Assembly: GCA_009103225.1 (NCBI GenBank)
Contig: RHPI01001715.1
Location: 454,099-518,098 of the forward strand
Direction of reading: 5' to 3'
Length of the DNA: 64,000 nt
DNA from: Chlorokybus atmophyticus
Lineage: Eukaryota; Streptophyta; Chlorokybophyceae; Chlorokybales; Chlorokybaceae
Shown here: piece by piece, positions 44,797 through 57,002 of the stretch
Position numbering within the stretch: the stretch's first letter is position 1
How the letters are laid out: every line of letters begins with the position of its first letter
The notes under the pieces: model-generated
Database searches by the model: none
Told to the model about the DNA's origin: nothing
The model's input: only the letters and a program-made list of their open reading frames with translations
Translations under genes and position numbers: made by a program

Positions 44797-46222
44797 TCAA
44801 CCTTCTTGGCCTTGCTTTTTGCCTTGCTTGAGCAGTTCTTCGCAATGTGGCCTGGCTAATGGCACACGTAGCATGCGCGTGCTGCAATAGGCGTAGCACC
44901 ACTCGCAGGTGCGAATGAGGTCTTGGCCTTTTTCGCATGCGCACTTGGTGGAGGGAACCGCTTCCCCCCTCCCCCATGTGGCTTGACTGAAGCCACCGCC
45001 TGTGACTTGTCCTGCACAACCGCAGCATCGTCGTTGAACAGATACACACTCAACCTCTGCAAGGTTGCGAGGTCCGCGGGAACCCATGGCTGCCCCGTCG
45101 ATGTGTTGTACTGCAACTGATCGCGCAAGTGCGCATCCAAGCCGCGCTTGTACAGGTTAAACTGCTCAGCCTTGTCCATGGGCATGAGCCCACTGTTGAC
45201 ACGGCCAACCAATGCCTAAAAATCCTGCAAGTACACTGAGGTCGCCCGACCACTGTGTCGCAGCTTAGTAAGCTTGTTGCGAGCAGCAGTAGCCGGGTCC
45301 ATGCCACAGTAGCGCTCCACCAAGAACTGGAACAATGCCTCCGCAGTCTTGGAAGCACCATCCTCTGTTTGTCGTGCCAACTCGGCCAAAGCGTCAGGTG
45401 GCATGAGCAATCCAGCAACAGATGTATGCTCACTAACTGGTCGCTGAAGTGCAGCCAAGTAGCGCTTCACATTCACCACCCAATCACGAATGTTCACAGC
45501 CCCATTAGGCTTAAACTTCTCGGGCTTGTTCAGCGCCGTGACAGGTAGGCCAATTGATGTCCCTGCTACAGTTGTGGTAGCCCCGGCCACCTAATGGCGT
45601 AATGCCACCAACTCGGACTGCATAGCATCCAGGTGTGCAGTCAAGCGCTCTTCTCGAGCTAACTTATTCTCCAACTCAGGCCCTGAGTACCAGAAGAGGT
45701 TCTTGCAACGCTTCTAAGTTTCCACCGTCAATAAGGCGAGAGCCTCGAACGCCATCCTCTGGCCTGGATACGGGCCTGGTTTGTCATCAGTGGCCATAAG
45801 AGCGGCCACTGCTGGATCTGTGCGCACGAGTTGCGGTACATTACACGTAAACTCGTGCTCGATCATGCGAATTACCATCTCCTTGCGCGCAGGAGTGCGA
45901 AGTCGGTCTCATATGCGTTACGGACTTGCTGCGCCCACTCATCCCACACTTCCTTGCGAAGCTGGGTGTGTGCAGCAAGAAGAGCCTCAAGCTCTAATGC
46001 ATACTTTGCTATGGCCGCCCCGATGATGCTCTAAGCATCCATAAGTTGTTCGTCATGAGAGAATTTCTTTGAAGAAGCTTCACCACTCTTGGACTTGGCT
46101 TCTTCCTCCTCACTGACACTGTAACTACCACTCGTTTCCGAGTGCTTCACTTCCTCATCACTTGATGGCTCATATGATGAATCCGCAGGATCGGGATACA
46201 TCCCACCTTCCTCTCCTTGGTA
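44797..46222 (-). pseudogene. Gypsy gag with zinc knuckle
   Basis: Begins at MSYQGEEGG (about 46227), followed by an acidic N-terminus. A capsid-like domain is at 45590-45216 (NIRDWVVNVKRYLAAL, FLVERYCGMDP), continuing in other frames. At 44885-44840 a CCHC zinc knuckle reads CYVCH, stop, PGHIAKNC, with TAG at 44858-44856 in the middle. A second TAG is at 46033-46031. Basic residues (KAKSKAKK) end the protein. Confidence 0.8.
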
Positions 46223-46293
46223 AGACATCTGCCCAAGGAGATAAGCCGTCAATAAGTTGCAAGTGCACGAGTGCACAGGCACACGAGTTGGGC

Positions 46294-46807
46294 ACTCTAA
46301 AAGTGTTAAAATTTGTTTTTTATTTCTCGTTGATTTCAAGGTGCTATACTTGGACTAAACAGCACGTAAAATAACTGCCCAACACCTCGCAACAAGACGC
46401 TCGCTTGTAAACAAACCGCACGCGATTCCACGCAACGGTTTGCAAGCTACAACAACTTAAAGTTTTCACTTTGTACAACTCCACTAATCCACAATTGCAA
46501 TTGACACTAGTAGTGCCAAGTGTGAATGGAGTTTGCTTGGCCGAACAGAAGTGTAAAAATTTGTTGTTTTTTTCTCATTGATTGCAAGGTCTTTAACTTG
46601 GGTAAAACAGCCCAAGAAGGGACTATAGTAGTTACCCAGCACCTCTCAACAAGACGCTTGCTTGCAAATAAACCGCACGCGATTCCACGCAACGGTTTGC
46701 AAGCTACAACAACTCAAAGTTTTCACTTTGTACAACTCCATTAATCCACAATTGCACTTGACACTAGTAGTGCCAAGTGTGAATGGAGTTTGCTTGGCCA
46801 AACAGAA
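46294..46807. repeat. Tandem duplication in gypsy 5' leader, about 257 bp
   Basis: Sequence around ACACCTCGCAACAAGACGC at 46381 recurs at 46638 with few changes, continuing through CACTAGTAGTGCCAAGTGTG in both units. Confidence 0.85.
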
Positions 46808-47331
46808 CAAGTCTGTTGGCCCCACCGCACTGACTGGCGGTCACGACAGTCGATGTTGCCACTAGATTGCCTTCAAGGGTTAGAGCACGCGTGCGAATGC
46901 GTGCGCGCACACAAAACCCTTCACACCCCCGCGAATCCACGTGGTGGCTATCCGACAAGCACACACGTATTGATAGTAATAAGAGTTACTAAGTGATGTG
47001 ATGGGATGCAATGCTTGGGGTGAGGCTGCCTGAGTGGCCGCCTCCCCTTAACACTAACAAGCTAGGCTAGGCCAGGCAAGCTAGGCTATGCTAAGCAAGC
47101 AAGGCAAGGCTAGGCTAGGCTAGGCTACACCAACAGCAGCAACTATAAAACTATACAACAACAACAACTAGTTAACAACCACCACTACCCACGCTAGTGG
47201 GTAGCGGCTGTTAGCTGCCGCCGCTGTCAGGCCGCCGGCCTGACATCGGCACTGAGCAGTGCCGACTGCCGCCTCTGCGCCCTGCCGCCGCCAAAGCCGC
47301 CGCCGCAGCCGCCCCCCCCCAAGGCCCCACA

Positions 47332-47350
47332 CCCTCGCCCCGATACCAAA
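47332..47350 (-). promoter_or_regulatory. Primer binding site candidate
   Basis: On the minus strand TGGTATCGGGGC follows the LTR end by two bases; it resembles the TGGTATCAGAGC site complementary to initiator tRNA-Met. Confidence 0.65.
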
Positions 47351-47619
47351 TGTAAGAAGGGGGGTGCTACCGCCCCCTTTAATCCCCTACCCCAACACCA
47401 CCACCAGCCACGCCGCCGGCCCACACCGCCGCCGCCGCTGCTGGGGCAGCTGCTAGAGCAAAAGACCCTCTGGCTATGGCGGCCACTACGTTAGCAGCGC
47501 CACCATGCGGCTGATATCGATGCGAGACACGAGTCTCTCATCGATATCAGTGTTATCGATAAGCGAACACTACATTAAGGCCATAAAGGCCCTAATACGG
47601 CTCAATTGGCTGTTTATTA
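47351..47619 (-). repeat. Ty3/gypsy LTR (5' side of minus-strand element)
   Basis: Paralogue of 19089-19345. Moderate divergence between the two LTRs and lack of matching flanks mean that one old element or two related elements are both possible. Confidence 0.75.
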
Positions 47620-50485
47620 CCCGATGGGACCCTTATTTCTAACTAAACAAGGGCGGGGAACCGCATAGCGGTAGCACTCTATTACAGCTGCTCTTTGGAA
47701 AAAGTAATTGCCAAAGAAAACGCATGTTCAATTGCACACTTCATCGCTAAAGGACGTGAATGTTCGGATAATCAGGCAGACATCGGCAGTCCCGTACGTA
47801 TGGATGCAATGCGCATTCACTTGTACAAGTTGTTAAACACTAACATACATACATAGTGAATGTATAAGATTTCGGGGGTCTCAAAATTACGGGTGTGTGG
47901 TAATGTAAAAAGTGGGTGGCTGGAGGTGCCCTCAGCATATGTACTGTTTTTGCAGTACGCTCGGTTGTTCGTTCGTTTGTTGAAAACACTGGCTCTTTCA
48001 CCTTCTCATACATCCTGATGCAAATACCATGGTAATAAGTACAAAAGCAGCGCCCAATGCTGTATATAACAATGTGAGCATGTGATGTGGATAAATGCCG
48101 CCATTAACAATAGTGTCAAACATATACTTGACATGTACAACCTCGGGCAGTACCCACAAATAATCCATAAACCTTAGTGTATAATGTATAAATCTCAAAA
48201 AGACGGCGATCTTGCCAATGGCGGCTTTCAACACCTGAGCCACCTGAGGTCATACGTTAACAAGTCATGGTTGGCAAGATATTTGCTTGCACTGTTGCCA
48301 TGTGATGCAACGGAACCAATACTTGATAATGCGTTGCGTGTGCAGCTGATCCTGAGCCATCTGCACCAACAAATTGGCATAAATAAATTGCAGCAATACA
48401 TGCAACAAATGTTTTGAGCACTCTGCTCGTTCCCTCTGATGTATTAACGGTAGTATCAGCCACCCATCTGTGCGTAACCAGTCTCTGTACGAGCGTCGCT
48501 TGCAATCAATTGCCATGCACTGCCTTCACATGGTATGACACATCTTATGCATCAACATGGCAACATAGTTAATAAGATTTGCATGTGCCAGAGTGGTATA
48601 CAATGTGGTGATATTAAACGTGCGCAATAACACAAACTCACGCTTATTTTTTGGGTCTGTGTGGTGTTGAGATTTGTTTGTAATCATTCAAGCTGTAATG
48701 ATTCTTATAAACCCAAGAGACACCTATACGCGGGTTTCGCACAAGCTTCATCCAAACAGATTACTGCAATAGTGCATGCCTCTTATGCATGTGTGAGCAA
48801 AATTAACGCAGCTACAATGTAGTGTTGTAAGCTGCCCTTATGTACTGTGAAGTTTAGTATACACTGGCGGTCATGTACAGATGCGGTGCACTGGGTAGTT
48901 ATACTGCTACTATTGGAAGCCGTATTACAGATTGAACTATGCATGGCCCATGTCAGTGCAAAAGTGATTGTAGGTTTGTAGTAGTACATTCCCACACGCA
49001 CACTAGCTTAGGATTATAGTTGCTGACAACTGCAGTTCAACTTTTTTATGACACGTATTGTCGTGTACACCACTGCACCTGCGACGTTGTCCGACAAATG
49101 TGCCCATGTGCTCGCGAGCGCCTTCCAAACATAGGAATCCTAAAGGGCAACTGTGCCTTCAGCGATTGAGGGGGCGATCAAGCAACAGTAGGCCGGTAGG
49201 CCTGCCCCCTAGAGTGCGCAAGCCTACGGCGGGCGCGCGCCCCTATTCATGTCTTACGACTGCTGTAGGCCGGCTATGGGTGGGGCCCTTCCCTACGGTT
49301 GCGGAGGCCCAGACAGTACATTGTGTACGGTAAAAGGTACTCATGAAAGGAAGCATCGTACTATTACACTGTTCTCCACATCATCATACACAGTACGTTA
49401 TGTACAGTACAGTACGTGCAAGTAATACATGTACACGACATGTACAGCACTTATCAGCTCTGCGCAACTGTATTGTACCAGTATCTCAATATTACAAGAG
49501 GTACTATCTAACGCCGTACATTTCTTCGACAACGACGCACGTCACGAGTATTACATAGTACATAGCTTGCCGTACCAGGCTAACGTCGTTGAGTTAACGA
49601 CACATTGACCACACGCTACATGCCAAAACGTGCTTGCAATGTATATAGCCGTACTACGGTGTATGTGCACATTTCGCCGTATATCGTACACCGTAGGTAC
49701 CGGCTAGCCTAAGCATAGCCGGGCACCTACTCTGGTTTCGAAAACTAGGTGCTAGGTAGCCCCTAACTTGGGAATATCCCGTTTTGGGGCTATAGCTGCC
49801 GGCCTAGCAGGTCTTTCCCGGTCAAATAATAGGGGTTGATTAGCCCTCGTCAAGACCTATCCAACGAACCCAAAACCTAGCCAAATGGCCAAGCAGGCCA
49901 GGAGTTATGCATTATTAGAGATGGATATTTTGGCGTGAAAACGGGGTAAATTTACCCAACATTTGTGATGTCATAACTTTCTCACATGAAGTCCAATTGC
50001 ATTTTTTGTTTATATGTCTAGTTTGTATCATTGTTGAGACCTTCTTTCCCAACTTTCATCCCATGCCGTACGAAAACGAGATTTCACGTAGAGAAGTGCT
50101 TTAGCATTTTTTAGTTAGTTTAGTTCTTAAGATAGGGATCAGGCAGTCGATTGGTAACACCCCTCGCCTTTGGCACGCTCTGTCTCACTTAATACTTATT
50201 AAAAAACTGTAAACAAATGAACATTGTGTTACAATGTATGTAGCTTATAATAACTTCGCTACAAACATTGTATACAGATGCTCGCCAAAAAAGCAACAAC
50301 GCCGCCGCGAAACCCTTAAACCCCCAAAACAGCCCAAAGCTAGAGCGATTTACCCTAACAGCAGTATTAAATGCCGCAAGTCCTACAATAATGCAACATG
50401 ACGCAGTCAGTCGTGTGGTTTATTATGCCAATTCAGCGCGTGCTTGGCTAGTGGGTACGTTATGCGCATTACAATTGACAATTGC

Positions 50486-50514
50486 AAGCTTCACAATTGC
50501 CAATTGTGAAGCTT
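50486..50514. repeat. Perfect 14-bp-arm palindrome
   Basis: AAGCTTCACAATTG and its exact reverse complement are separated by one base. Confidence 0.9.
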
Positions 50515-50715
50515 AAGAAAGCCGGCAACGAACCTTGCAACCAACGTGATGGATGTTAGACTGGGCCGGCAGCTCAGTAAGAATATGCGATTGTATAGTG
50601 ATCACGCTGCAACCCTGCGATTGTGTATAATTACTATTCTTACGGACAATCTTCACGCTATACTGGTAGCTCTGAATGCACATGGCGACATTCATGCATA
50701 CGTCACGCACAGTTT

Positions 50716-50755
50716 GCATGACCGCACTGCGGTCACTGCCGCTGTGCGGTCATGC
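50716..50755. repeat. GCATGACCGCA inverted repeat
   Basis: Arms 50716-50726 and 50745-50755 are exact complements, with an internal GCGGTCACTGCCGC that can also pair. Confidence 0.8.
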
Positions 50756-50820
50756 AATGCCTGGGTTTTTGCTAAGCTACATGAACTACATGCCACAGAG
50801 TGGCAATGCATGCAACATAA

Positions 50821-50874
<54 letters not shown>
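50821..50874. repeat. (TC)n microsatellite
   Basis: Fifty-odd bases of nearly pure TC; frames through it encode meaningless Ser-Leu or Arg-Glu repeats. Confidence 0.98.
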
Positions 50875-50876
<2 letters not shown>

Positions 50877-53800
50877 CATACGCATGCTAAGCGTGTAAGC
50901 ATGCAACAGACCATCTTATCTACATATGTCTGCAATGTGTCCATTGCCAAAACCTCAAGGTAGCAAAGACTACAACTAGCCATGTACATAAATATCAAGA
51001 TGTTTAGCAGCCATAGCTGCAGCATGCAATGTATCGCATCTTTAGTGAGATTCATACAAGGGAAGTCGCGTTCAATCTAGACATTGCCCACCGGTAAGAC
51101 TAACATCAGATGCATCACCATGGCCTGCTATGTCATGCAACCAACGACTAGTTCGTAAAGCATGATAAACAATACCCTTGTGTCGATGTATGAACAATCA
51201 TGCGTTCAACAGTGGCCACCATACACATCTTAAGCACCTCCCATTGCCGCTCCAACCTTTTAAAATCGAAAAAAGAACCCAAGAATTCAACATTGCAGCC
51301 GTTGGAGAGTTTTGCTGCTTGCATACACGCTCTCACTAAGGATGTCTCGCCATGATTATTGATTGAGCTGATCGGTTGATCATATGGCGTCAATTTAACC
51401 AAATGAGTTTAAGCATGTGTTTAAAGTACATGTGTTGATAACACATTATAACCATGTATGCTTTTGTGTACCATGCATAGCTACATCATGTATACTTGAT
51501 AGTTGCTTTTGCATACGCTAGCAAATTTGGCACACATAAGGTGATGAGCAATATTAAGCATAATTTTATCAACAAGAGCTTAAACCTTATTCCTTGAGGT
51601 TTTGTGTTGTGCGGCATAATCGCACAAATTAATGACGTTGTTATAAATTGAAAAAAAAGCCGTATATGAATGCAGATTGACAGCGAACGAATGGGTGCCG
51701 ATTTGTACTGGAAAATCATTGTATTTATTGCATATGTATGTACGTTACAACGAGTTTAGGCCCAATGGTGACAGTTGTCCAATACATTGAAAACATCTTG
51801 CATGCGCTCCGTCGGGCCCATGTATTTGGCCCATGCAATGACACTTTTCTTTAACGAAACAGACTCATAAAAGACGCATGTATAGGTTTTGCGGCACCCA
51901 CCTGTAATCCAAGTTGGGTACAACGATTGATTGTGCCATGAATATAATTAATTAAGGCATGGTCAATCCAAAAACTATACTTAGACGTTCAAGCAAGCGT
52001 TAACAGTAACCCCTTTAGGCGTATATATACTACCAAACCTAAGCTACATTATATGAGCGTAGCGTCATCAAACAGGTAATGCCAACATGCCACGCTACTA
52101 GCATCAAGTGTTGTCGCAGGACAAACAGTGACTTATTAGCGGGGTAGTCTGTGGCGATCCTCAGACTGCAAGTGCCATCAGCAACTCGTAAGTCGCTTAC
52201 CAGTAGGTGGTACCGCAGATTTGGGAATATATGCATGACTGCATAGGGCGCGCGTGGTTGAGTGACTGTCACTCAGTTACCCACAATCCATAATGCACGA
52301 GCATCGGAACAGGCAGTTCCCCCCAAAAGGTCGGTTTCGAAGGGTCAACTTGCCTTGGCATAGACGACGTCATTTCGCATGAGCTGGCGATGCGCTGCAT
52401 GATCGTGAGCAAAAGGGGTCAAGTCAGGCATGATCCGAAAATCGTCCTGGTTTCGGCGCAGGCTGAGGTTGATGCCTAACAAACCGGGCACTTAATGGCG
52501 CCCCCCTCCTGGTTGATTTGTCCGCTTAGTCCCGCCTGTGTCTAGCGTACCGTACTGTGTGTACCACACGCAGGCTGTGACTGCACGCGCATCGCTACAG
52601 GACCGCAACCGCAGTCCGTACACACAATCCGCTAAACGACAAAGTAACTGAGGGCAACGTAACTTGTTGGCGCCAGCGCGGCGCATATCGACACGCAAAA
52701 TAGCGACATTTGACTGTCTGGACAGGAGATGCATTCCGCTACCGAATCGCCAACTCTCACCATCCGGCAACTGTCAGTCCGTACGATGCGGGATTGATCG
52801 CATCCGTGGCTTGAAAGATTTGGCTTCTCCTCTTCCTCGACGGGACGCAGCACTGGCTCCAAGTCCGTCACCCCTCCCAGGAAACTTTTTCAGTGTCAAC
52901 GCAGCAGGCTGCCCCTGCAGAATGTAGCCTGCCTACATTCCAGTCGTGGACTTCGTCCAAACATTAACTGCACCGCGTCCAGCCGCTCCCCTAATCGAAT
53001 AGTTTCTTTTTTCAAAGGTTTCCGACCGTGCTGATGACCGCTGGCAAGTCCGACCCCTTCTCTGCCGGTCGATGACAGGCTCATTGTCCTGCGGCAACCG
53101 CCGCACCACAGATGTGACCTTGTAGCAAACCTGGGGTAGCGTCGGTCAAAGCACGAAAAGCGGCGGAATCTGAATGCTCTCGCGAAGGAGTACCGGTTTA
53201 CTTTTCGTTGCTGGGTTTTGCAACGTGCGGAACAATAAGAGAGAGCGAAAGCGCAAAATTGCTGGAAGGGAATTTGTTGCATGCTACTGTTGAGCACACC
53301 CCAGCGCTGGAAATTTGGTTCTAGGCAGCGGCGGTAGCAGCGGCGGCGGCGAAGGTGGCGGGACAGGGCGCGGCGACTAGACCCGCTGAGGACGCGGAGG
53401 AGGCGCGTGTGCATGCAAAGGCGGGGAGTATCTTGCCAGTAAGCAGCGGGGCAAGCAGGGCAGGCAGGCAGGCAGGCAGGTGGAGGACTGCTGTCACTCT
53501 TGGCAAGGCACATTGTCAGGACACTTGCTTGACTGCTTGGTCCGCCGGGGCGGGAGGCGGCGGTGGTGTTCTCCAGTGGTTGGTTGTCTTTGTTCCAAGC
53601 AGTGTTGTTACGGAAGCAGCGCTTTGAAGAGCGGGCGGCATTGCCAAGTGTGCCGCAGAGGCGGCACGTCAGTGTCGCTCGATCCTTCATTCTGCAAGTC
53701 AATCTGGCTTCAAGATACTGACACTGGCAATGGCGACGAGGGCAATGATAGCCACAGGCACCTTGACGACGACAACGATGACACGCCTTGTGACCATCCC

Positions 53801-54012
53801 CGGGGACGGCTGCGCCGCACCTCCGGGTGGCATCTACCCCACCTACGTCTAAGCTGCCTGTTAGTCAATCAGTCAGGCAGGCAGACGGGAGCAAGTTGCC
53901 TTTTGCACATACACATCTACACACATCTACCCTCTTTCTCTCTCTTCTATAGCCAGATAGCTCTGTACATCTCTCCTGCAACCCCCCATTCACTTCCTGG
54001 TGCATTACGGCA

Positions 54013-56199
54013 ATGGTGAAGATCGGCGGCGCCTCCCTCGAAGACCTCACAGCCTTCTTCCACCTGCCCATTGAAGTGGCAGCAGGCCAGCTTGGCGTGT
54101 GCTCGAGCGCATTGAAGCGGCGCTGTCGGCGCGTTGGCATCCATCGATGGCCCTACCGCAAGGTGCACATGCATGGGTGCATGTGGTCATTGCCTTATTG
54201 CTGCCGTGTCCACTGTCCATGCCTTGCACGCGTCTGGCTTGCATGCATGCTGTCGTGGTGATCGAGCCCAGCATTGCAAGCAATGCACTCTATTCAACAC
54301 CAAGCCTGTGCAGTGTGCTGTGATAGCACTGCTGTTGTCATTGACGAGACAAGACAAGACAAGTTGGTCTGTTGGATTGTCCAAGCAGTGCGTTTCGGAG
54401 AGGTCAGGCGTCTTACATTGTTGCATATCGCCGTGTGCAGGTCAGGAGTCTCAGCAGGTCACTGAGCAAAAGCATGGAGGAGTCCGGGTCCGCTTTTGCG
54501 GCAATTACATTTCCAGATTTGGGCGAGGTCAAGAAGAAAGGGGCGAATACAACTCCCCACCAAGGTCAACAGTCACAACAACAGAGTCAGAAAGTGCGGC
54601 ACACCCGCAGCGGTCCCACCCCGCCTGTGCAAGTGTCCATATCAGACTCTGATGACAATGAAGCAGAGGCTGATGAGTCCTTCTCAGCCAACAACGAGTG
54701 CACACATGAAAACCCCTGCATAACACGTATGTTCGCCCTCACCGTGTCTCGCGAAGCTCTGCTCACACACTGGACTATGTCATGACAGTGTGAAGTTGCA
54801 TAGGCTTTGGGCTAACAGGATTTGTGCGTATCGTAGCTGATGGCGCCCGGGCAAGACTGATGACATCAATACCGCCAACGCCATCTACTAGCAAGCTGGC
54901 TAATGGAGGGAGGTCAGTGAAGCATAATGTCGAGGGCAACGTGCAGCAGCGGGTCAACCCAAACAACAGCAACCATGACAACAACCTGACCGGCAACCCG
55001 TGGCTTGACGTTTCCGACATGCAGCTAACCAGGTGCTTTCACAGCATGCCTGCGCTCCCAACATTTCCACTGGATCACAACAACATGGCCTCTACAAGTC
55101 ACAGCATTGCCTCTATCAGCAACAACAGCCTGGCCCCCCGGCAAAGGTGCGGTGACACGTGGATGCACTTGCTCATACTGCAGCAGCATGCATGTTGTCC
55201 TGACTTGTCCTGATCACACACCTGTCTCTGTCAAGCAGCTACAACGGCTGGCCAATGGACGCTCAAGGTTCGAAACCCAACAACCCCATGAAGCCGACGC
55301 GCTCGTTCTCCGCATACTTCCCTTCGCAAGGGGGCAACTGGTGGCACGGCAGCGGTGGCGATGCCACGCATGAGCTCAACGACGGGATGCATTCAAGCGA
55401 CCATCTCACCATCATGATCCCTCAGAACGTGGTGCTCGCCGACCACCGCTTCCACTCTGCCCCCGCTGCGCTCGGGGGGGACACCCACCAGGAGAGGTTC
55501 TCCAGCCTCGACCCGTCCCCTGCAGGACACCTGAAACAACAACAACAACAACAGCAACACCACCACGGCAAGCATCCCCACGCTCTGTCCCACAGCCAGA
55601 GCATGCCTGCGCTGCTTGACCCATCCTACTTCACGCAGTACGAAAGGTGCGCTGCATGTCTATTGCTTGTTTCAATCCACGCACACGCCTGTTCGTTGGT
55701 TGACCCTCACAATCATGTGGCTATTGCAGTTACATGCAAGACACCCGCCCAGTTGCTGAGCATGACATGATGTCTTCACTCGCGGGGCTGCCAATGCCTT
55801 CATTCACAGGCAGCCGCAACCAGGTACATGGTGGTCGCTTTGTGTGTTGGTGAGTTGGAGTAAACGACAGTGGTGCTCACGTTGATAGTGTTGCTCACTT
55901 GCATGATGCGCGCGCAGGGTCAGATGAGGCCTTTCTCTGCCGGCAATGAGCAGCAGTGCCTTCCCGAAGAGCTGCAGCAGTCCGGCTTGTGCTACGACAC
56001 GTCCTTGTTTGGCCCCCCTAAGCAAGACCACGGCTTGTTAGAACTAGTGCAGATGGACTACTCCCACCTATTGGAGGTGGGTTTGACTCCAACATATCAA
56101 ACAGTTGGCACTGCATGCAATGCCTACAAAGTGTGCTAATTTTGGGCTGCTGTTCAGGGTTCACGACTGCCGCCATCCAACCCACAAGGGCCGTTCTAA
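54013..56199 (+). CDS. RWP-RK domain transcription factor
   Basis: Seven exons join in phase: 54013-54162, 54441-54726, 54837-55146, 55239-55646, 55730-55823, 55918-56076, 56158-56199; total 1,449 nt, 482 aa, stop TAA. The RWP-RK domain is at residues 8-60: SLEDLTAFFHLPIEVAA, LGVCSSALKRRCRR, then HRWPYRK, continuing over the first intron into RSLSRSL. This domain binds DNA in regulators of nitrogen response and of gamete or zygote development in plants and algae. The rest is low-complexity: an acidic stretch (SDSDDNEAEAD), a Gln-His tract near residue 350, and repeated SMPALP, SMPALL and GLPMPSF motifs that may be short binding motifs. No PB1 or GAF domain is seen, so it is RKD-like rather than NLP-like. 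The first donor is GTGCAC. A 5' non-coding or extra exon cannot be excluded. Confidence 0.92.
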
Positions 56200-57002
56200 A
56201 TGACAGGCACTAATAACCAGGTAGACTTTAAGAGTTAGAGTTAAACCATTCAAGTGTTGCGCGGCTAGCGGCACAACCATAAATGTAAGTGGAGCGAAGC
56301 GCTTCCATTATGTAAAGAGAAGAATAGCCATGGCGGAATATCATCGTTGGCCAACGTTGGCAAATCCCCTTTTTGGACGGCCCCACGGAGGTGTGTTTAC
56401 TCCACTGCTGCGGCATATACATTACCTCGCCTCAACCGCAGCAGTCTAATGAAGTGCGCATGTGTTCCCGGGGCCACTATTAGTGTTGCAATTACTGCAG
56501 ACACAGTGACTTACGTAATAATGATGATTACTCCAGTCCAGTCAGATGATGACTGTTTTATAGCAGCGCATTTGTTGCCTATGCACCCTGTCAGGACCAT
56601 ACGACTGGTGCAATGGTACAATGTCTGCTGCATAAGGCATGTTAAACCATATGCATCTGAATGTCCTTGACGACTTGTGGTATATAAAAAAACTGCATTC
56701 AAGATTGCTTGCGCAGTTGTACAGAGCTGCCAACAAACATTTCTAATATAAATATTCTCAATCCTTCTCTAAATCGCAAGGCCCTTGTCTTTGGACACTA
56801 CATTGTACATACGCCAATTCGCGCTCCAGATTGTCGCCTCCAATCCTATACACACATCCTCGCTGCTAGCATAGCCGCCTCCAATGAAATGAAATCAGAT
56901 GCACACCCCAGCTTCACAATGCCTACTCTTAGTACCGTCGATGTTGTTGACATTGCCAACAAGGTGGTGGCAAGCTGTCGCGTGCGTCAATCGATCGATC
57001 AA
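56200..57002. other. Convergent intergenic region
   Basis: Lies between the 3' ends of the RWP-RK and LNR-NHL genes. No exon or RNA gene recognised. Confidence 0.6.

Larger units (their letters stand above)
47620..53300. other. Long stretch with no recognisable gene
   Basis: Reading frames are short and have no domain I recognise. The stretch contains a (TC)n microsatellite, several palindromes and mixed base composition. It separates the transposon nest from the host genes. Confidence 0.5.

Noticed and set aside
50821-50874. Ser-Leu and Arg-Glu repeat proteins
   Set aside because: Translations of a (TC)n microsatellite; no flanking coding features.
53480-54019. 179-codon plus-strand frame just before the RWP-RK gene
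   Set aside because: It is in a different frame from exon 1, has low-complexity and Cys-rich noise, and no splice site links it to the gene.
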